64,000 nt of DNA from Nannocystis pusilla (GTDB lineage Bacteria > Myxococcota_A > Polyangia > Nannocystales > Nannocystaceae): assembly GCF_020073745.1 (NCBI RefSeq), contig NZ_JAIRAU010000027.1:626593-690592 (forward strand), read 5' to 3'. The notes under the pieces are model-generated. The model was not told the origin of the DNA, made no database searches, and saw only the letters and a program-made list of their open reading frames with translations. A program made the position numbers and the translations under genes. Below, piece after piece: positions 1-10,174 of this stretch. The stretch's first letter is position 1. Every line of letters starts with the position of its first letter.

Positions 1-3000
1 GCTCGACCGGGACCAGCGAGCGCACGCGGCCGCCGCCGAGGGCGCGACGGGCGAGGGCCAGGGCCCCGAGGCCGCGCCAGGAGATCGGGTCGCCGCGCAG
101 CCACAGGTTGACGCCGAGGCGCAGCGTCGGCTCCTCGCCCTCGTCGAGGACGGCGACGGTGTTGTTGATCGAGGTGGCGCGCACGGCCATGTCCTCGATG
201 CCGAGCAGGCGGCACCACTGCTGCAGGTAGCTGCGGATCGCGCCGGCGTCGACGTTGGGCGGGACCGGCACGGTCTCGTCGCCGTTGAGGCCGGTGAACT
301 CGGGGAACATCCGGTCCATCGCCGTCTCGACGCAGGTCAGCAGGTCGTTGATGTCGGGCAGCTCGCCCGTCGAGAACAGGAGTTGTCGGAGCGCAGGCGT
401 GGCGAAGGCGGCCTGCAGGCCCTGGGCGGAGGCGGGCCGCATGAAGCCGTCGGGCAGGGTCGACGACTCGCCCGGCTCGAGCGCGTGGACGAGGAGCCGC
501 GCCATCTGGGCCAGCGCGGGGTTGGGCCGGTTGGCGACCTCGGCCAGCAGGCGGATGTCGCTCGGGTTGAGCGCGCCGCGGCCGATGCCGCCGAGCATGG
601 CCAGGCGGATCGGCTCGAGGAAGGTGGAGACGCGCTCGGTCTGGCCGAGGCGCTCGAGCAGGCGGGTGAGCAGGAGGATCGTGGTGCGGTTGCCCGGGCC
701 GAGCTCGGCGGCCCGCTCGACCGCGGCCAGCGCCTGCGCCTCGCGACCTGGCACTTCGGCCAGCAGGCTGGCGCGCCGGAAGTACAGCTCGTGCAGGCGA
801 TCGGGGTCGCGCTCGCGGGCGCACAGGCGGTCGAGCAGCTCGGCGGCCTCGGCGGGCTGACCTGTCCGTTCGAGCAGGCTGGCCATGAGGGTGATCGCGC
901 GCGGGTCGTCGCCGCGCGAGGCGAGCACGATCCGGCCGTGGTCGAGCGCGCGGGCCAGGGTCTCGGGGGCGCGCGCGAGGTAGCCGGCGAGGATCAGGCG
1001 CAGGTCGACGGCCGAGGGATCGGCGGGGTCGTAGAGCGCGAGCAGCTGCTCCATGACGCGCGCCGACTCGGCCTCCTTGCCGAGCTGCTGGTAGCAGCGC
1101 ACCAGGCCGCGCAGCGCCTGCTTGCCGTCGGGCCGGGCCTGGGCGGCGACGGTGAAGTAGGCCAGCGCGTCCTCGTCGCGGGTGCTCTGCTCGCCGAGGT
1201 AGACGCCGAGCTCGTAGCGCAGGCCGGCGTCGCTGATCCGGCCGAACACGGTGCGCAGGAGGTCGAGCGCGGGCTTGGGCTCGGGCAGCTGGCTGGCGAG
1301 CGCGCGGGCGAGGCCGATGGCGTCGCGGTAGTGAGGATCGCGGCCGAGGATCTGGCCGAGCAGGCCGAGCGCGACCTCGGCGTCGGCCGGCTTGCCGGTG
1401 TTGCCGGCCCGCACCGCGGCGTCGCGCGCCTCGGCCATGAGGGTGTGGACGCTGACGGCCTTGGTCTTGGGCGCGGCCGACTCGCGCGCGGCGCCGGAGG
1501 AGACGCGCTGCAGCCCGAGCTCGGCCGGGGCCAGCGACGGCATGGCCCGCAGCGCGGCGCGATAGGCCCGCTGGGCCTCGTTGACGGCGCCTGCCTGTTC
1601 GAGCAGCTCGGCGCTCTCGAGGTAGAAGATGGCCCGCTCGCCGTCGCTCTGGGCCCGCACCGCGCGCGCGCCGACGGCGTCGGTCATCGCCAGCGGGTTG
1701 TTCGGATCGCTGAGCAGACCCTCGAGCAGGCGCACGGCGTACGGGTTGCCGGGATCCTCGCGCAGGGCCCCGAGGATCGCGTTGGCGGCGAACTCGCGGT
1801 CCTCCGGGGCGTCGCTGCGCAGCAGGACCTCGGCCGACTCGACCAGCAAGGTCGCCTTGTAGTGGGTGTCCTCGCTGACGCGGGCGAGGCGGAGCCGTTG
1901 ATTGGGCAACGACTCGGTGTCGCCGACCTTGCGCAGGAGGTTCTTGTACTCGCGCAGGAGGATGGCGTCGTCGGGCGTGCTCTCGATGGCCTCCTCGTAG
2001 GTGCGGCGGGCCTCGTCGAGGTTGCGCTCGGCGAGGTGCAGGCGCGCGAGGTGGACGAGCACGCCGGCCTTGGCCGGGCCGCTCAGGTGCTGGCTCTGAT
2101 CCTCGAGCAGGCGGATCAGGTTGGCGATGTCGCGGTTGGCGACCAGCAGCCGGCGCGCGCGCTCGCTGGCGAGGCCGTGCAGCGGCTGGACGGCGAGCGC
2201 GGCGCGGTAGTGCTGCAGCGCCCGATCCTCGTCGACGAAGGCGGTGTCGCTCTCGGGCCGCGCGTCCTTGCGGGCCAGGGTCTCGGCGAGCAGACCGAGG
2301 CGGTAGTGATAGTCGGCCAGCAGCGCGGGACTGTGCGGCAGATCCTGGGCGCGCAGGAGGTCGTAGGCGTCGCGGACGCGGCCGTTGGCGGAGAGCAGCT
2401 GCAAGAGCCCCTCGCGCGCCGGCACGAGGTCGGGGTTCAGGCGGTAGGCGCGGGTGAGGTAGTCGATCGCCCGGTCCATGTCGCCGACCTCCTCGAAGCA
2501 GATCCGGCCGGCCTTGAGCGCGAGCACGGCCGGATCGCTGGTCGGGTCGAGCTCGGGCTCGTGCAGGCGCAGCAGATCGTCGAGGTCGCCGCTGTCGCGG
2601 TAGATCCGCGCGAGGGCCCGCAGCGCCGGGGTGTAGCCCGGGGTCAAGGCGAGCGCCCGCTCGTAGGCCTCGCGCGCCGCGCCGCGCTGCTTGAGGTGGA
2701 ACTCCTGCGCCTCGCCGAGCTCGACGAGGATCGCGGTGCGGGCGGTGTTCTCCTCGAGGCGATCGACGAGCAGCTGCAGGGTGCCGATCAGCACCGGGGT
2801 GCGGCCGTGGGTGCGGCACAGGCCGGCGAGCTGATAGAGGGCGAGCACGTCGTCCTGATCGAGCTGGGCGATCTCTTGCAGCGTGGCGATCGCGAGGTCG
2901 ACGTCGTGGAGCTCGTTCTCGGCGATGGCGGCGATCCGGCGCAGCGCGGCCAGCCGCTCGCTGCCCTCGGACGACTCCCGCGCCTGCCGCTGCAGGGTGG

Positions 3001-4612
3001 CGGCCGCCTGGGCCCAGCGCCGCATCTTCTCGTAGACGCTGCCGAGCGCGCGCAGGCAGTGGGCGCTGCGCGGGTCCTCGGCGACGGCGAGCTCGTAGAC
3101 CTCGGCGGCGCGCGGGAGGTTGCGCTCGAGCTCCTCGTGGACGAAGCCGAGGCGGACGAGGATCGCGGCCCGTTCGGCGCCGTGCGGCTGGTGCTGGGCC
3201 CACTCGGTGAGGTGCGAGACGAGGGCCGCGATGTCGCCGGTGGCCCGCAAGATGTCGGCCAGCGCCTGCCACACCCAGCGCTGCTCGGGCAGGTGGGTGC
3301 GCACGAACCGGAGGTCGCGCTCGAGCTTGCGGTAGGCGGCGACCTCGTCGTCGGTGACCGGGTCGATTGCGACGTCCTCGTCGCCGCTCTCCTGCAGGCG
3401 GCGCAGGGTGCCGTCGTCGTTCATCGCGCTCTGACGCGCGGCCAGCGGGGTGGCGAGCCAGCGCATGCGGGCGATCTGCTCGCGCACGATCGCCTGCTCG
3501 CGGGTGTCGTCGAGCAGCGGCGCCAGGCGGGCCAGGATCTCGAGGTAGTTGGAGTCGGGCTCGCCGCCGTTCTGCCGGGCGAGGGCCTGGCCGGCGAGGG
3601 CGTAGGAGAGGGCGTCGAGCAGGCCCTGGGCGGCGGCCGACTCGTCGCTGCTGCGGTCGAGCCAGGCGCGCACGTCGTCGAACAGGGCCTTCGGGACAGG
3701 TTCGCTGCCGAGCACGACGACGGCCAGCTGCAGGGCGGTGGCGGCGGTGATCGGATCCTCGGCGAGGCCGGCGAGCCGGCGGTACAGCTCGGACAGCGCC
3801 GAGGGGGTGCCGCCGCCGTCGCGCCGGATCGTGCGGATCAGGCGACGCAGGGCGGTGGCGTTGCTCGGGTCGTCGGTGTGCGCCAGCTCGAGGAAGCTCC
3901 GGCGCTGGCGCGGGTCGTCGGTGACGTGGGCCAGGTCGAGGCGCCGGGCGGCGCGCAGGCTGGCCATGTCGATCTTGCGCACGTTGGTCGAGAGCAGCCG
4001 CTGGGCGTCGGCGTGGCGCTTGAGCAGGATGGCGGCGTCGACGGCGAGGGCGAGCGCGATCGGGTGGTCGGGGACGGCGACGAGCGCGGCCTGGTAGCTG
4101 GCGTAGGCGCGGCCGACGTCGCCGGTGGCGTCCTCGATCCGCTGGCCGTGCTCGACCCACGCGGCGGCGCGCGCGGTCGCCGGCTGCGCCTCGTCACTTG
4201 CCTCCTGGAACAGGTCCGTAAGTTCAGCCGCGAGGTCGGCCCGGACGGCCTGCACGGCCGCGGCGACCTGGCGCACCGCCGGGCTGCCGGCGGCCAGCGC
4301 CTCGTCGCCCTCGATCAGGCCGAGGCGCTCGCGCTGGACTCGACCTGTCTCTCCGGTCAGGGCGGCGCGCAGCTCGGGGTTCTGCTCGCGCGCGGCCTCG
4401 GCGGCCAGGACGTCGGCCAGCAGCCACCAGTCGACGGCCGGCAAGGCCAGCGCGCCGGGGGCCAGCGGCAGGTCGAGCGGCCAGAAGGCGTCGGGCAGGT
4501 CGAGCAGCGAGGGCGGCGGGCCGCTGCCGGTGACGCGCTCGGCCGGGGCGGCGCCGAGGTCGAGCGGACGACCGCACTCGTCGAGGGGGAGAGGCTTGCG
4601 CGGGCCGGTCAT
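1..4612 (-). CDS. Giant TPR-repeat protein (C-terminus beyond window)
   Basis: The minus-strand frame is open from an ATG at 4612 to the window edge, giving 1537 visible residues and no stop. The translation is almost wholly helical repeats of about 34 residues with TPR-like spacing (A-x-YxxAL and alternating small/large residues), for example at 2700-2640 and 2040-1980. After a non-repetitive N-terminus, the repeats run to about residue 1300, followed by a globular region (about 600 down to 1) whose GDPISWRGLGALALARRAL segment is part of a C-terminal domain. The start overlaps the stop of the upstream paralogue by four bases (ATGA), so translation is probably coupled. The role is unknown; TPR giants of this kind usually scaffold complexes. 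The opposite strand also carries a 1426-residue open frame, but that has the Gly/Ala/Arg-rich composition of a shadow. Confidence 0.85.
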   Translation of the reverse strand, partial: MTGPRKPLPLDECGRPLDLGAAPAERVTGSGPPPSLLDLPDAFWPLDLPLAPGALALPAVDWWLLADVLAAEAAREQNPELRAALTGETGRVQRERLGLIEGDEALAAGSPAVRQVAAAVQAVRADLAAELTDLFQEASDEAQPATARAAAWVEHGQRIEDATGDVGRAYASYQAALVAVPDHPIALALAVDAAILLKRHADAQRLLSTNVRKIDMASLRAARRLDLAHVTDDPRQRRSFLELAHTDDPSNATALRRLIRTIRRDGGGTPSALSELYRRLAGLAEDPITAATALQLAVVVLGSEPVPKALFDDVRAWLDRSSDESAAAQGLLDALSYALAGQALARQNGGEPDSNYLEILARLAPLLDDTREQAIVREQIARMRWLATPLAARQSAMNDDGTLRRLQESGDEDVAIDPVTDDEVAAYRKLERDLRFVRTHLPEQRWVWQALADILRATGDIAALVSHLTEWAQHQPHGAERAAILVRLGFVHEELERNLPRAAEVYELAVAEDPRSAHCLRALGSVYEKMRRWAQAAATLQRQARESSEGSERLAALRRIAAIAENELHDVDLAIATLQEIAQLDQDDVLALYQLAGLCRTHGRTPVLIGTLQLLVDRLEENTARTAILVELGEAQEFHLKQRGAAREAYERALALTPGYTPALRALARIYRDSGDLDDLLRLHEPELDPTSDPAVLALKAGRICFEEVGDMDRAIDYLTRAYRLNPDLVPAREGLLQLLSANGRVRDAYDLLRAQDLPHSPALLADYHYRLGLLAETLARKDARPESDTAFVDEDRALQHYRAALAVQPLHGLASERARRLLVANRDIANLIRLLEDQSQHLSGPAKAGVLVHLARLHLAERNLDEARRTYEEAIESTPDDAILLREYKNLLRKVGDTESLPNQRLRLARVSEDTHYKATLLVESAEVLLRSDAPEDREFAANAILGALREDPGNPYAVRLLEGLLSDPNNPLAMTDAVGARAVRAQSDGERAIFYLESAELLEQAGAVNEAQRAYRAALRAMPSLAPAELGLQRVSSGAARESAAPKTKAVSVHTLMAEARDAAVRAGNTGKPADAEVALGLLGQILGRDPHYRDAIGLARALASQLPEPKPALDLLRTVFGRISDAGLRYELGVYLGEQSTRDEDALAYFTVAAQARPDGKQALRGLVRCYQQLGKEAESARVMEQLLALYDPADPSAVDLRLILAGYLARAPETLARALDHGRIVLASRGDDPRAITLMASLLERTGQPAEAAELLDRLCARERDPDRLHELYFRRASLLAEVPGREAQALAAVERAAELGPGNRTTILLLTRLLERLGQTERVSTFLEPIRLAMLGGIGRGALNPSDIRLLAEVANRPNPALAQMARLLVHALEPGESSTLPDGFMRPASAQGLQAAFATPALRQLLFSTGELPDINDLLTCVETAMDRMFPEFTGLNGDETVPVPPNVDAGAIRSYLQQWCRLLGIEDMAVRATSINNTVAVLDEGEEPTLRLGVNLWLRGDPISWRGLGALALARRALGGGRVRSLVPVE

Positions 4613-7600
4613 GCGGGGAGCTCCTCGACGTCGCTCAGCTCGAGCTCGAGCTCGACGTTGTAGCCGAGGGCGCGGCGCTGCGCGAGGTGCTCCTCGGACA
4701 CGAGGTAGGCGACCAGGGCGGCGGCGCGGGGCACGGCGAGGATCGGCGGCGGGGCCGAGTCGGACCCGGCGGGGCGGGCGGACAGACGGCGCAGCAGCAC
4801 CCGCGGGTCGCCGCAGGCGATCGCGCCGGCCCGGTCCTCGCCCTGACGCAAGGTGTCCCGCAGGACAGGCAGCGAGAACTGCTGGAGGTTGCGCGCCAGG
4901 ATCTCGGCGTCGTCGCCGAAGTCGACGGCGACGCCGGCCCCGGCGAGGCCCTCGATGATCGCGTCGGACACGCTCTCGTCGCGCGGGTGGATGTCGTCGA
5001 GCTCGACGCCGGCGCAGCTGGCGAGGCCGTGGAGGACCGCCATGACGCCGACGTCGTCCATGACGTGGTGCAGGTGGTCGCCGCCGGTCGACAGGCGGAA
5101 CAGGGCCCGGCCGATCGCCTCGCGCGAGGCCGGCGAGAACGGGGCGCCGTTGATCTTGCGGCCGATGAGGAGCACCGGCGCGGTGCCGACGTGGGCGACC
5201 ACGCCGTTGTCGTCGCCGGGGTTGAGGAACAGCAGCGGCTCGCCGACGCCGAGCGTGCGGGCGAGGGCGCGGGTGACCACCGCGACCGAGCTGGCGGCCG
5301 GCAAGCTGTGGCGCTGGGCCAGGTTGACCGGCGGCGGCGGAGCACCTGGTATTCCGGACATGTACTTGACGCCAGCTTGCAGGAGGTGCACGGCGGCGGC
5401 GCAGGCGGGGTCGTCGACGGTGAAGAACGGCTGCGGCTTGTCGGGCGCGGTCGGCAGCGGCCACGGGGCGGGCTGCAGGACCTCGCAGCGGCGGCTGGCG
5501 GGCACGAGGTCGGGGTCGACGGTCTCGAGCACGGCGGCGCACACGTACACGCCGCCCGACTCCTCGGCGGCGTCGAACAGGCGCAGGAGGCCGACGATCG
5601 GGTCGCTGTCGGCGGGGCCGGGCTCGCCGGCGGCGGCCTTCGGGCGCGTCAGGCCGCGGTCGCGCAGGAGGGCCCGCTGCGCGGCGATGCCGGCCTGCAA
5701 GGCGACGCGCGCCTCGTCGCCGCGGCCGAGCTCGATCAGCAGGCCGTGCAGCTCGAGGATGACGTCGGTGTTGGCGGGGCGCAGGCGCAGGAGCTCGCGC
5801 AGCAGACCGGCGGCCTCCTCGGGGCGGCCGCGGACGCGGCGATCGATGTCGGCGAGGGCCCGCAGGCTGCGCACGCGCTCGTCGGCGTCGCCGAGCTCGA
5901 GCAGGCGCTGCAAGACCTCGACGCGCTGGTCGACGGTGCCGATCGCGGAGGCGATCCGATCGGCGGCGCGCAGGGCCACGAACGACTGGAAGCCGCCGCG
6001 GCTGGCGGCGAGGTAGTGCTCGAAGGCGGCGTCCGGGGCCCCGGAGCGCTCGTGGGCGTCGGCCAGCAAGAACTCGAGCACGGCCCGCAGCTCGGGCGAG
6101 GCCTCGCGCTGGAGGGCCTCCTGTAGCTGGCCGACGGCGTCGGAGCCGCGGCCGGCGCGGGCGTAGAGGCGGGCGAGGTCGACGCGCAGCGGGACGTTGT
6201 CGGCGAACGAGTGGACGGCGCGCTCGAGCAGGACGGCGGCGGCCATGCTGCCGTCGCTGAGCTCGACGACGCGGGCGATCGCGCGGGCGGCCTCGGGCGT
6301 GAGCGTGCGGGCGGCCGCGAGGGCGTCGAAGCGGCGGGTCAGCGGGCCGACCAGCGGCAGGGCGCCCTCCTTGCCGTGCTGCTCGCGGGTGCGCCACAGC
6401 GCCGAGAAGGCGGGATCGGAGGCGGGCTCGATGTCGAGGGCGCGGGCCAGGGCGCGCCAGGCCCGGCCGGGATCGCGGGCGCGGACGGCGAGCAGGCCGG
6501 CGCGCACGCACAGCGAGAGCTGGTGCGCCGGGTCGCTGACGAGGGCGGCGATCTGGCCGAGCAGGTCGGCGGCGACGACGAGGTCGGCCGCGCTGCCGCG
6601 CTGCTCCAAGAGACAGGCCTTGCCGTGGAGCGCCGGGAGGTACTTGGGCCAGGTGACGAGCGCGGCGTTGAGGCGCGAGAGGGCCTCGTCGAGGTCACCT
6701 GCCCGGAGGTACAGGTCGGCGCTGCCGCACAGCAGGGCGGCGCGCTCGACGTAGTCCTTCTCGCCGGCGGCGGCGGTGTTGAGATCGGCGGCGGCGCGGC
6801 GGGTCGGCGCGAGGTTGCGGCGGGCGGCGATCCGCGCCTGGGCCCGGCGCGCCGGCTCGTAGCGCGGATCCTTGGCCAGCAGCTCGGTGTAGCCGGCGTC
6901 GGCGGCGTCGAGGTCGCCGGCCGACTCGGCGGCGCGGGCGGCCCGGTAGCGCAGGCTGTGGGTGAAGGGGTGGTCGGCCGCCTCCTCGGCGGTGATGGCG
7001 AGGGCGGCGGTCGCCCCGGCGCGCACGAGGTCGGGCCGGCGGCTGAAGCGGGCGGCGCGGGCGAGGCGGAGCTGGGTGTTGAGGTCGCGCGGGCGGGCCT
7101 CGGCGGCGGCCTCGAGGTACTGCACGCCGAGCGCGGGGCTGTCCGAAAGTTCAGCCAGCAACAACGCCGCGGCCTGGCGGTTGCCGAGGCCGCGCTCGTG
7201 GGCCAGCGCGCCGCGGGCCGCGATCCGCAGCTCGCTGCCGTCGCCGTTGGCGGCGCAGTGCTCGAGCAAGGTGGTCCAGCCGCCGCCGAGGCTCGGCCAC
7301 AGGGCGAGGGCCCGGCGCAGCTCGCCGGTGGCCTGCTCGGCCTGGCCAGGGTCGGCCCAGATCCCGGCGGGATCGCTGGCCCGCACCAGCGCGGCGCGGT
7401 AGATCAGCAGCGCCCGCGCCCGCTGGCCGCGCGACAGATCGAAGTGACGCGCGAGGTAGCCGAGCAGCCCCTCGGTGCGCCCGAGCGCGGCGGCCAGGCG
7501 CTCACCGGTGTGCAAGGTCGAGAGGTGTTCGGGCCAGGTCTGAAGGACCAGGTCGACCTCGTCGAGCGCCTGCGGCAGCTCGCCGAGGGCGAGCAGGCGG

Positions 7601-9438
7601 TGGATGATCTCGAGGTGCAGCGACAGGCGCTGGGCCGGATCGGCGGCGCGCTGCAGGCGGCGGCGCAGGAGATCGATGATGCCGACGTCGTCGCCGCGGT
7701 CGCGGAGGATCCGCTCGAGCAGCGCGAGGGTCGGCGGGTGATCCGGGACCTCCTCGAGCGACTCCTGCAGGCTGGCCTCGGCGTGGCCGGTGTCGCCCAT
7801 CTGCAGCGCCAGCTCGGCCGAGCGGAACAGCAGCTTGGCCCGCCGCAGCGGGCTGATGGTCAGCTTGATCTCCTGCTCGGTGACCTGCAGCAGCTCGCGC
7901 GCGCGGCCGGCCCGGGCGAGCAGGCGCGCCAGCTGCTGCAGCGACGGCAGGTGCTCCGGGAACTCCTTGAGCAGGGCGACCAGGCACTTGATCGCGGCCG
8001 AGGGATCGCCCTGGCGCTCGTGCAGGCGGGCGAGGATCGACAGCAGGAAGATCCGCCGCGGGCCGCCGACGCCGCGCTGCAGCTCGCCGCTGTAGAGCTC
8101 GCGCAGGCCGTCGAAGCGGCCGAGCTGGAGGAGCACGCGCTCGAGGCGGTCGAGCGCGGGGCGGTAGGTCGGCGAGGCGGCGACGGCCTCCTCGTAGAGC
8201 AGGCGGGCGCCCTCGAGCTCCTTGAGGTTCTCCTCGAGCACCTGGCCGGCGCGCAGCTGGGCCTGGGCGCGCTCCTCGGGGCTGAGGCCGGCGGCGTCGG
8301 CGGTGGCGACCTGGAGCTTGAGCAGCTCGAGCAGCTGGTGCCACGACTCGTTGGCGATGAGGTAGCGGCCGGCGTCCTCGAGCGCCGGGGTGTGGCCCGG
8401 GAACAGCTTGAGCGCGCGCCGCATGGCGCCCAGGCCCTCGCTGACGCGGTCGAGGCGGATCATCGCCAGCTTGCCGAGGCGGTAGAACAGCTCGGCCTCG
8501 GCGCCGGGGTCGGAGCCGCCGATGGCCTTGAGCTGGCCGGCGCAGGCCTCGACGGCCACGTCGTAGCGCGCGGTCGCCATCGCCAGCTCCTCGAGGTTGC
8601 GCCACAGGCTGAAGTTGTCGGGCTGCAGCTTGGCGGCGGCGTGCAGCAGCGAGACGGCGCCGGCGCGCTCGCGAACCTCGCGCAGCACCAGGCTGGCGCG
8701 GGCCAGCGGGCCGGCGCGCTGCTCGGGCGGGCGGGCGTCGGCCTCGGCCTCGAGCGCGCGCAGCATCAACTCCGCGTTGCCGGCCGCCTCGGCGACGCGG
8801 AACAGGTCTTGAATAAGGAGGAGGTTGCCGGGCTGCTCCTCGCCGGCGGCGATGAGCAGCGCGGCGGCGAGGTTGAGGTCGCCGCCCTGGCGCGTCTCGA
8901 GGACGGCGAGGTCGCGGGCGACCGCGGCGACGGCCCGCGGGTCGTGCAGGACCTCGAGCTGCGCCTCGAGGTTGGCGACCAGAGCCATGAGGTTGCCCTG
9001 CGCGAGGGTGACGGCCTCGACCGAGCGCAGCACCGCGAGGTCCTTCGGGGTCGCGCGCAGAGCCGCCTGATAACACTGCAAAGCGGCGGCGCGATCTTTG
9101 AAGTGGGTCTCGACCAGCTGACCTCGCTCGCGGTACAGCGCGGCCGCCTCGCGCGGGTGGCGAGTGGCGCGGATCTCGAGATCGAGGTAGCGAACGGAGT
9201 TGCGGATGTCGCCGCGCCGGAGAAAGATCCGGTAGAGGAGGCGCATCGCCGGCCGCAGGTCCGGCACCAGCTCCAAGGCGTGGGCGAGCAGGCGTTGGGC
9301 CTCGCCGTCCTCGCCGCGCACGACACACCAGCGCGCACACGTGACGGCGACCACGGCTCGGAGTTGCGGCTCACTGGTCGGTGTCCGCGACAGCACCTGC
9401 AACATCTCGAGCAGGGGCATCTCGGCGGTTTCGGGCAT
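4609..9438 (-). CDS. Giant TPR-repeat protein, paralogue of its downstream neighbour
   Basis: This protein of 1609 residues starts at ATG 9438. It consists of tandem TPR-like helical pairs from the N-terminus to about residue 1270, with recurring A-x-LYxEA and D-x-AL patterns, then a globular C-terminal domain of about 300 residues (containing LLFLNPGDDNGVVAHVG and GGDHLHHVMDDVGV). No signal peptide or membrane segment is visible, so it is probably cytoplasmic. It ends in a four-base ATGA overlap with the next TPR gene and lies 42 bases after the gene that ends at 9481, so the three form an operon. The shared size, repeat type and similar C-terminal region suggest duplication of one ancestral gene. 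No enzymatic motif was recognised; a protein-interaction scaffold is the inference. Confidence 0.9.
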   Translation of the reverse strand: MPETAEMPLLEMLQVLSRTPTSEPQLRAVVAVTCARWCVVRGEDGEAQRLLAHALELVPDLRPAMRLLYRIFLRRGDIRNSVRYLDLEIRATRHPREAAALYRERGQLVETHFKDRAAALQCYQAALRATPKDLAVLRSVEAVTLAQGNLMALVANLEAQLEVLHDPRAVAAVARDLAVLETRQGGDLNLAAALLIAAGEEQPGNLLLIQDLFRVAEAAGNAELMLRALEAEADARPPEQRAGPLARASLVLREVRERAGAVSLLHAAAKLQPDNFSLWRNLEELAMATARYDVAVEACAGQLKAIGGSDPGAEAELFYRLGKLAMIRLDRVSEGLGAMRRALKLFPGHTPALEDAGRYLIANESWHQLLELLKLQVATADAAGLSPEERAQAQLRAGQVLEENLKELEGARLLYEEAVAASPTYRPALDRLERVLLQLGRFDGLRELYSGELQRGVGGPRRIFLLSILARLHERQGDPSAAIKCLVALLKEFPEHLPSLQQLARLLARAGRARELLQVTEQEIKLTISPLRRAKLLFRSAELALQMGDTGHAEASLQESLEEVPDHPPTLALLERILRDRGDDVGIIDLLRRRLQRAADPAQRLSLHLEIIHRLLALGELPQALDEVDLVLQTWPEHLSTLHTGERLAAALGRTEGLLGYLARHFDLSRGQRARALLIYRAALVRASDPAGIWADPGQAEQATGELRRALALWPSLGGGWTTLLEHCAANGDGSELRIAARGALAHERGLGNRQAAALLLAELSDSPALGVQYLEAAAEARPRDLNTQLRLARAARFSRRPDLVRAGATAALAITAEEAADHPFTHSLRYRAARAAESAGDLDAADAGYTELLAKDPRYEPARRAQARIAARRNLAPTRRAAADLNTAAAGEKDYVERAALLCGSADLYLRAGDLDEALSRLNAALVTWPKYLPALHGKACLLEQRGSAADLVVAADLLGQIAALVSDPAHQLSLCVRAGLLAVRARDPGRAWRALARALDIEPASDPAFSALWRTREQHGKEGALPLVGPLTRRFDALAAARTLTPEAARAIARVVELSDGSMAAAVLLERAVHSFADNVPLRVDLARLYARAGRGSDAVGQLQEALQREASPELRAVLEFLLADAHERSGAPDAAFEHYLAASRGGFQSFVALRAADRIASAIGTVDQRVEVLQRLLELGDADERVRSLRALADIDRRVRGRPEEAAGLLRELLRLRPANTDVILELHGLLIELGRGDEARVALQAGIAAQRALLRDRGLTRPKAAAGEPGPADSDPIVGLLRLFDAAEESGGVYVCAAVLETVDPDLVPASRRCEVLQPAPWPLPTAPDKPQPFFTVDDPACAAAVHLLQAGVKYMSGIPGAPPPPVNLAQRHSLPAASSVAVVTRALARTLGVGEPLLFLNPGDDNGVVAHVGTAPVLLIGRKINGAPFSPASREAIGRALFRLSTGGDHLHHVMDDVGVMAVLHGLASCAGVELDDIHPRDESVSDAIIEGLAGAGVAVDFGDDAEILARNLQQFSLPVLRDTLRQGEDRAGAIACGDPRVLLRRLSARPAGSDSAPPPILAVPRAAALVAYLVSEEHLAQRRALGYNVELELELSDVEELPA

Positions 9439-9480
9439 CGCTCGGGCGGCAGTCTACACCGGGGCGCGCGGCCGGAATAC

Positions 9481-10137
9481 CTAGGACAGGGCGTGGGAAT
9501 AATCGTCGAGGGTGTAGGTGTAGGGCTCAGACCCGCTCTGCGCCCGCCGCTGCGCCAGCAGATCGACGATCAGGGCGATCGTCTCGAAGCGCGTGGTCAG
9601 CGTGTAGAATTGATCCTCCGGGACCGGCGGGACGGCCATCAGCCGCTCCTCGATGAAAGCGGCGTCGCTGACCCCGTCAGGCTCGGAGCCGCCCCGGATG
9701 TCGAGGTGGAGCGCGCAGTCGACGTCCTCGTCGTCCGGCTCGCGGCCGAGGATCGCGGCCAGCGCGAGCGCGACCGGCGTGAAATGGAGGTACTGCGCGC
9801 CGAGCAGCAGGCGATAGTTCCGCGGGTCGCCGGCGCGCCCGACCCAGGTGCCGCCGAACTCGCGGCGCACCAGCTCGCCGAAGTACACCCCGGCCGACGC
9901 GGCCAGCAGGTCGAGGATCGGCGCGCGGGTCTCGCTGCGCGCGAGGCCGAGGTAGTGGTCGAGGAAGGCCAGCGAGGTGACCGAGCCGTCGAGCTCGACG
10001 CCGAGGGCGCGCTTCACCTGCTCGCGCAATTGTCGGTCGAGATCGCCCACGGCGGCGTCGAGCGCGGCGGCGTCGGGGCCGGAGGTCCGGGGCAGCGAGT
10101 CCGGCGCAGCCGGGGGGGTCGAGGGCGTGTCGGTCAT
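9481..10137 (-). CDS. Conserved-looking hypothetical protein heading the TPR operon
   Basis: This protein of 218 residues starts at ATG 10137 (MTDTPSTPP); an in-frame ATG at 10194 would run into the divergent gene, so the shorter start is preferred. The first 20 residues are Pro/Ser-rich and probably disordered. The rest looks like a compact mixed fold, with acidic stretches (GREPDDEDVDCALHLDI) and an aromatic C-terminus (PYTYTLDDYSHALS). No signal peptide, membrane segment or known catalytic motif was recognised. It is the first gene of the minus-strand operon leading to the two giant TPR proteins and is separated from the divergent HEAT-protein gene by only 37 bases. Its function is unknown; it may partner the TPR proteins. 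Confidence 0.8.
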   Translation of the reverse strand: MTDTPSTPPAAPDSLPRTSGPDAAALDAAVGDLDRQLREQVKRALGVELDGSVTSLAFLDHYLGLARSETRAPILDLLAASAGVYFGELVRREFGGTWVGRAGDPRNYRLLLGAQYLHFTPVALALAAILGREPDDEDVDCALHLDIRGGSEPDGVSDAAFIEERLMAVPPVPEDQFYTLTTRFETIALIVDLLAQRRAQSGSEPYTYTLDDYSHALS

Positions 10138-10156
10138 CGGCGCGGCAGCTTTACAC

Positions 10157-10172
10157 CGTCCGCGCGCGGACG
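10157..10172. promoter_or_regulatory. 16-nt perfect palindrome between divergent genes (candidate operator)
   Basis: CGTCCGCGCGCGGACG is a perfect palindrome that fills much of the 37-base gap between the minus-strand start at 10137 and the plus-strand start at 10175. Its position makes it a candidate site for a dimeric regulator acting on both genes. The GC-rich centre also occurs by chance in such DNA, so this is only suggestive. Confidence 0.35.
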
Positions 10173-10174
10173 CT

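Noticed and set aside
383..4663. Open frame of 1426 residues on the plus strand
   Set aside because: It is the complement of the TPR-protein gene. The composition is Gly/Ala/Arg/Leu with no domain, and the minus-strand reading gives TPR repeats and a four-base overlap with its neighbour.
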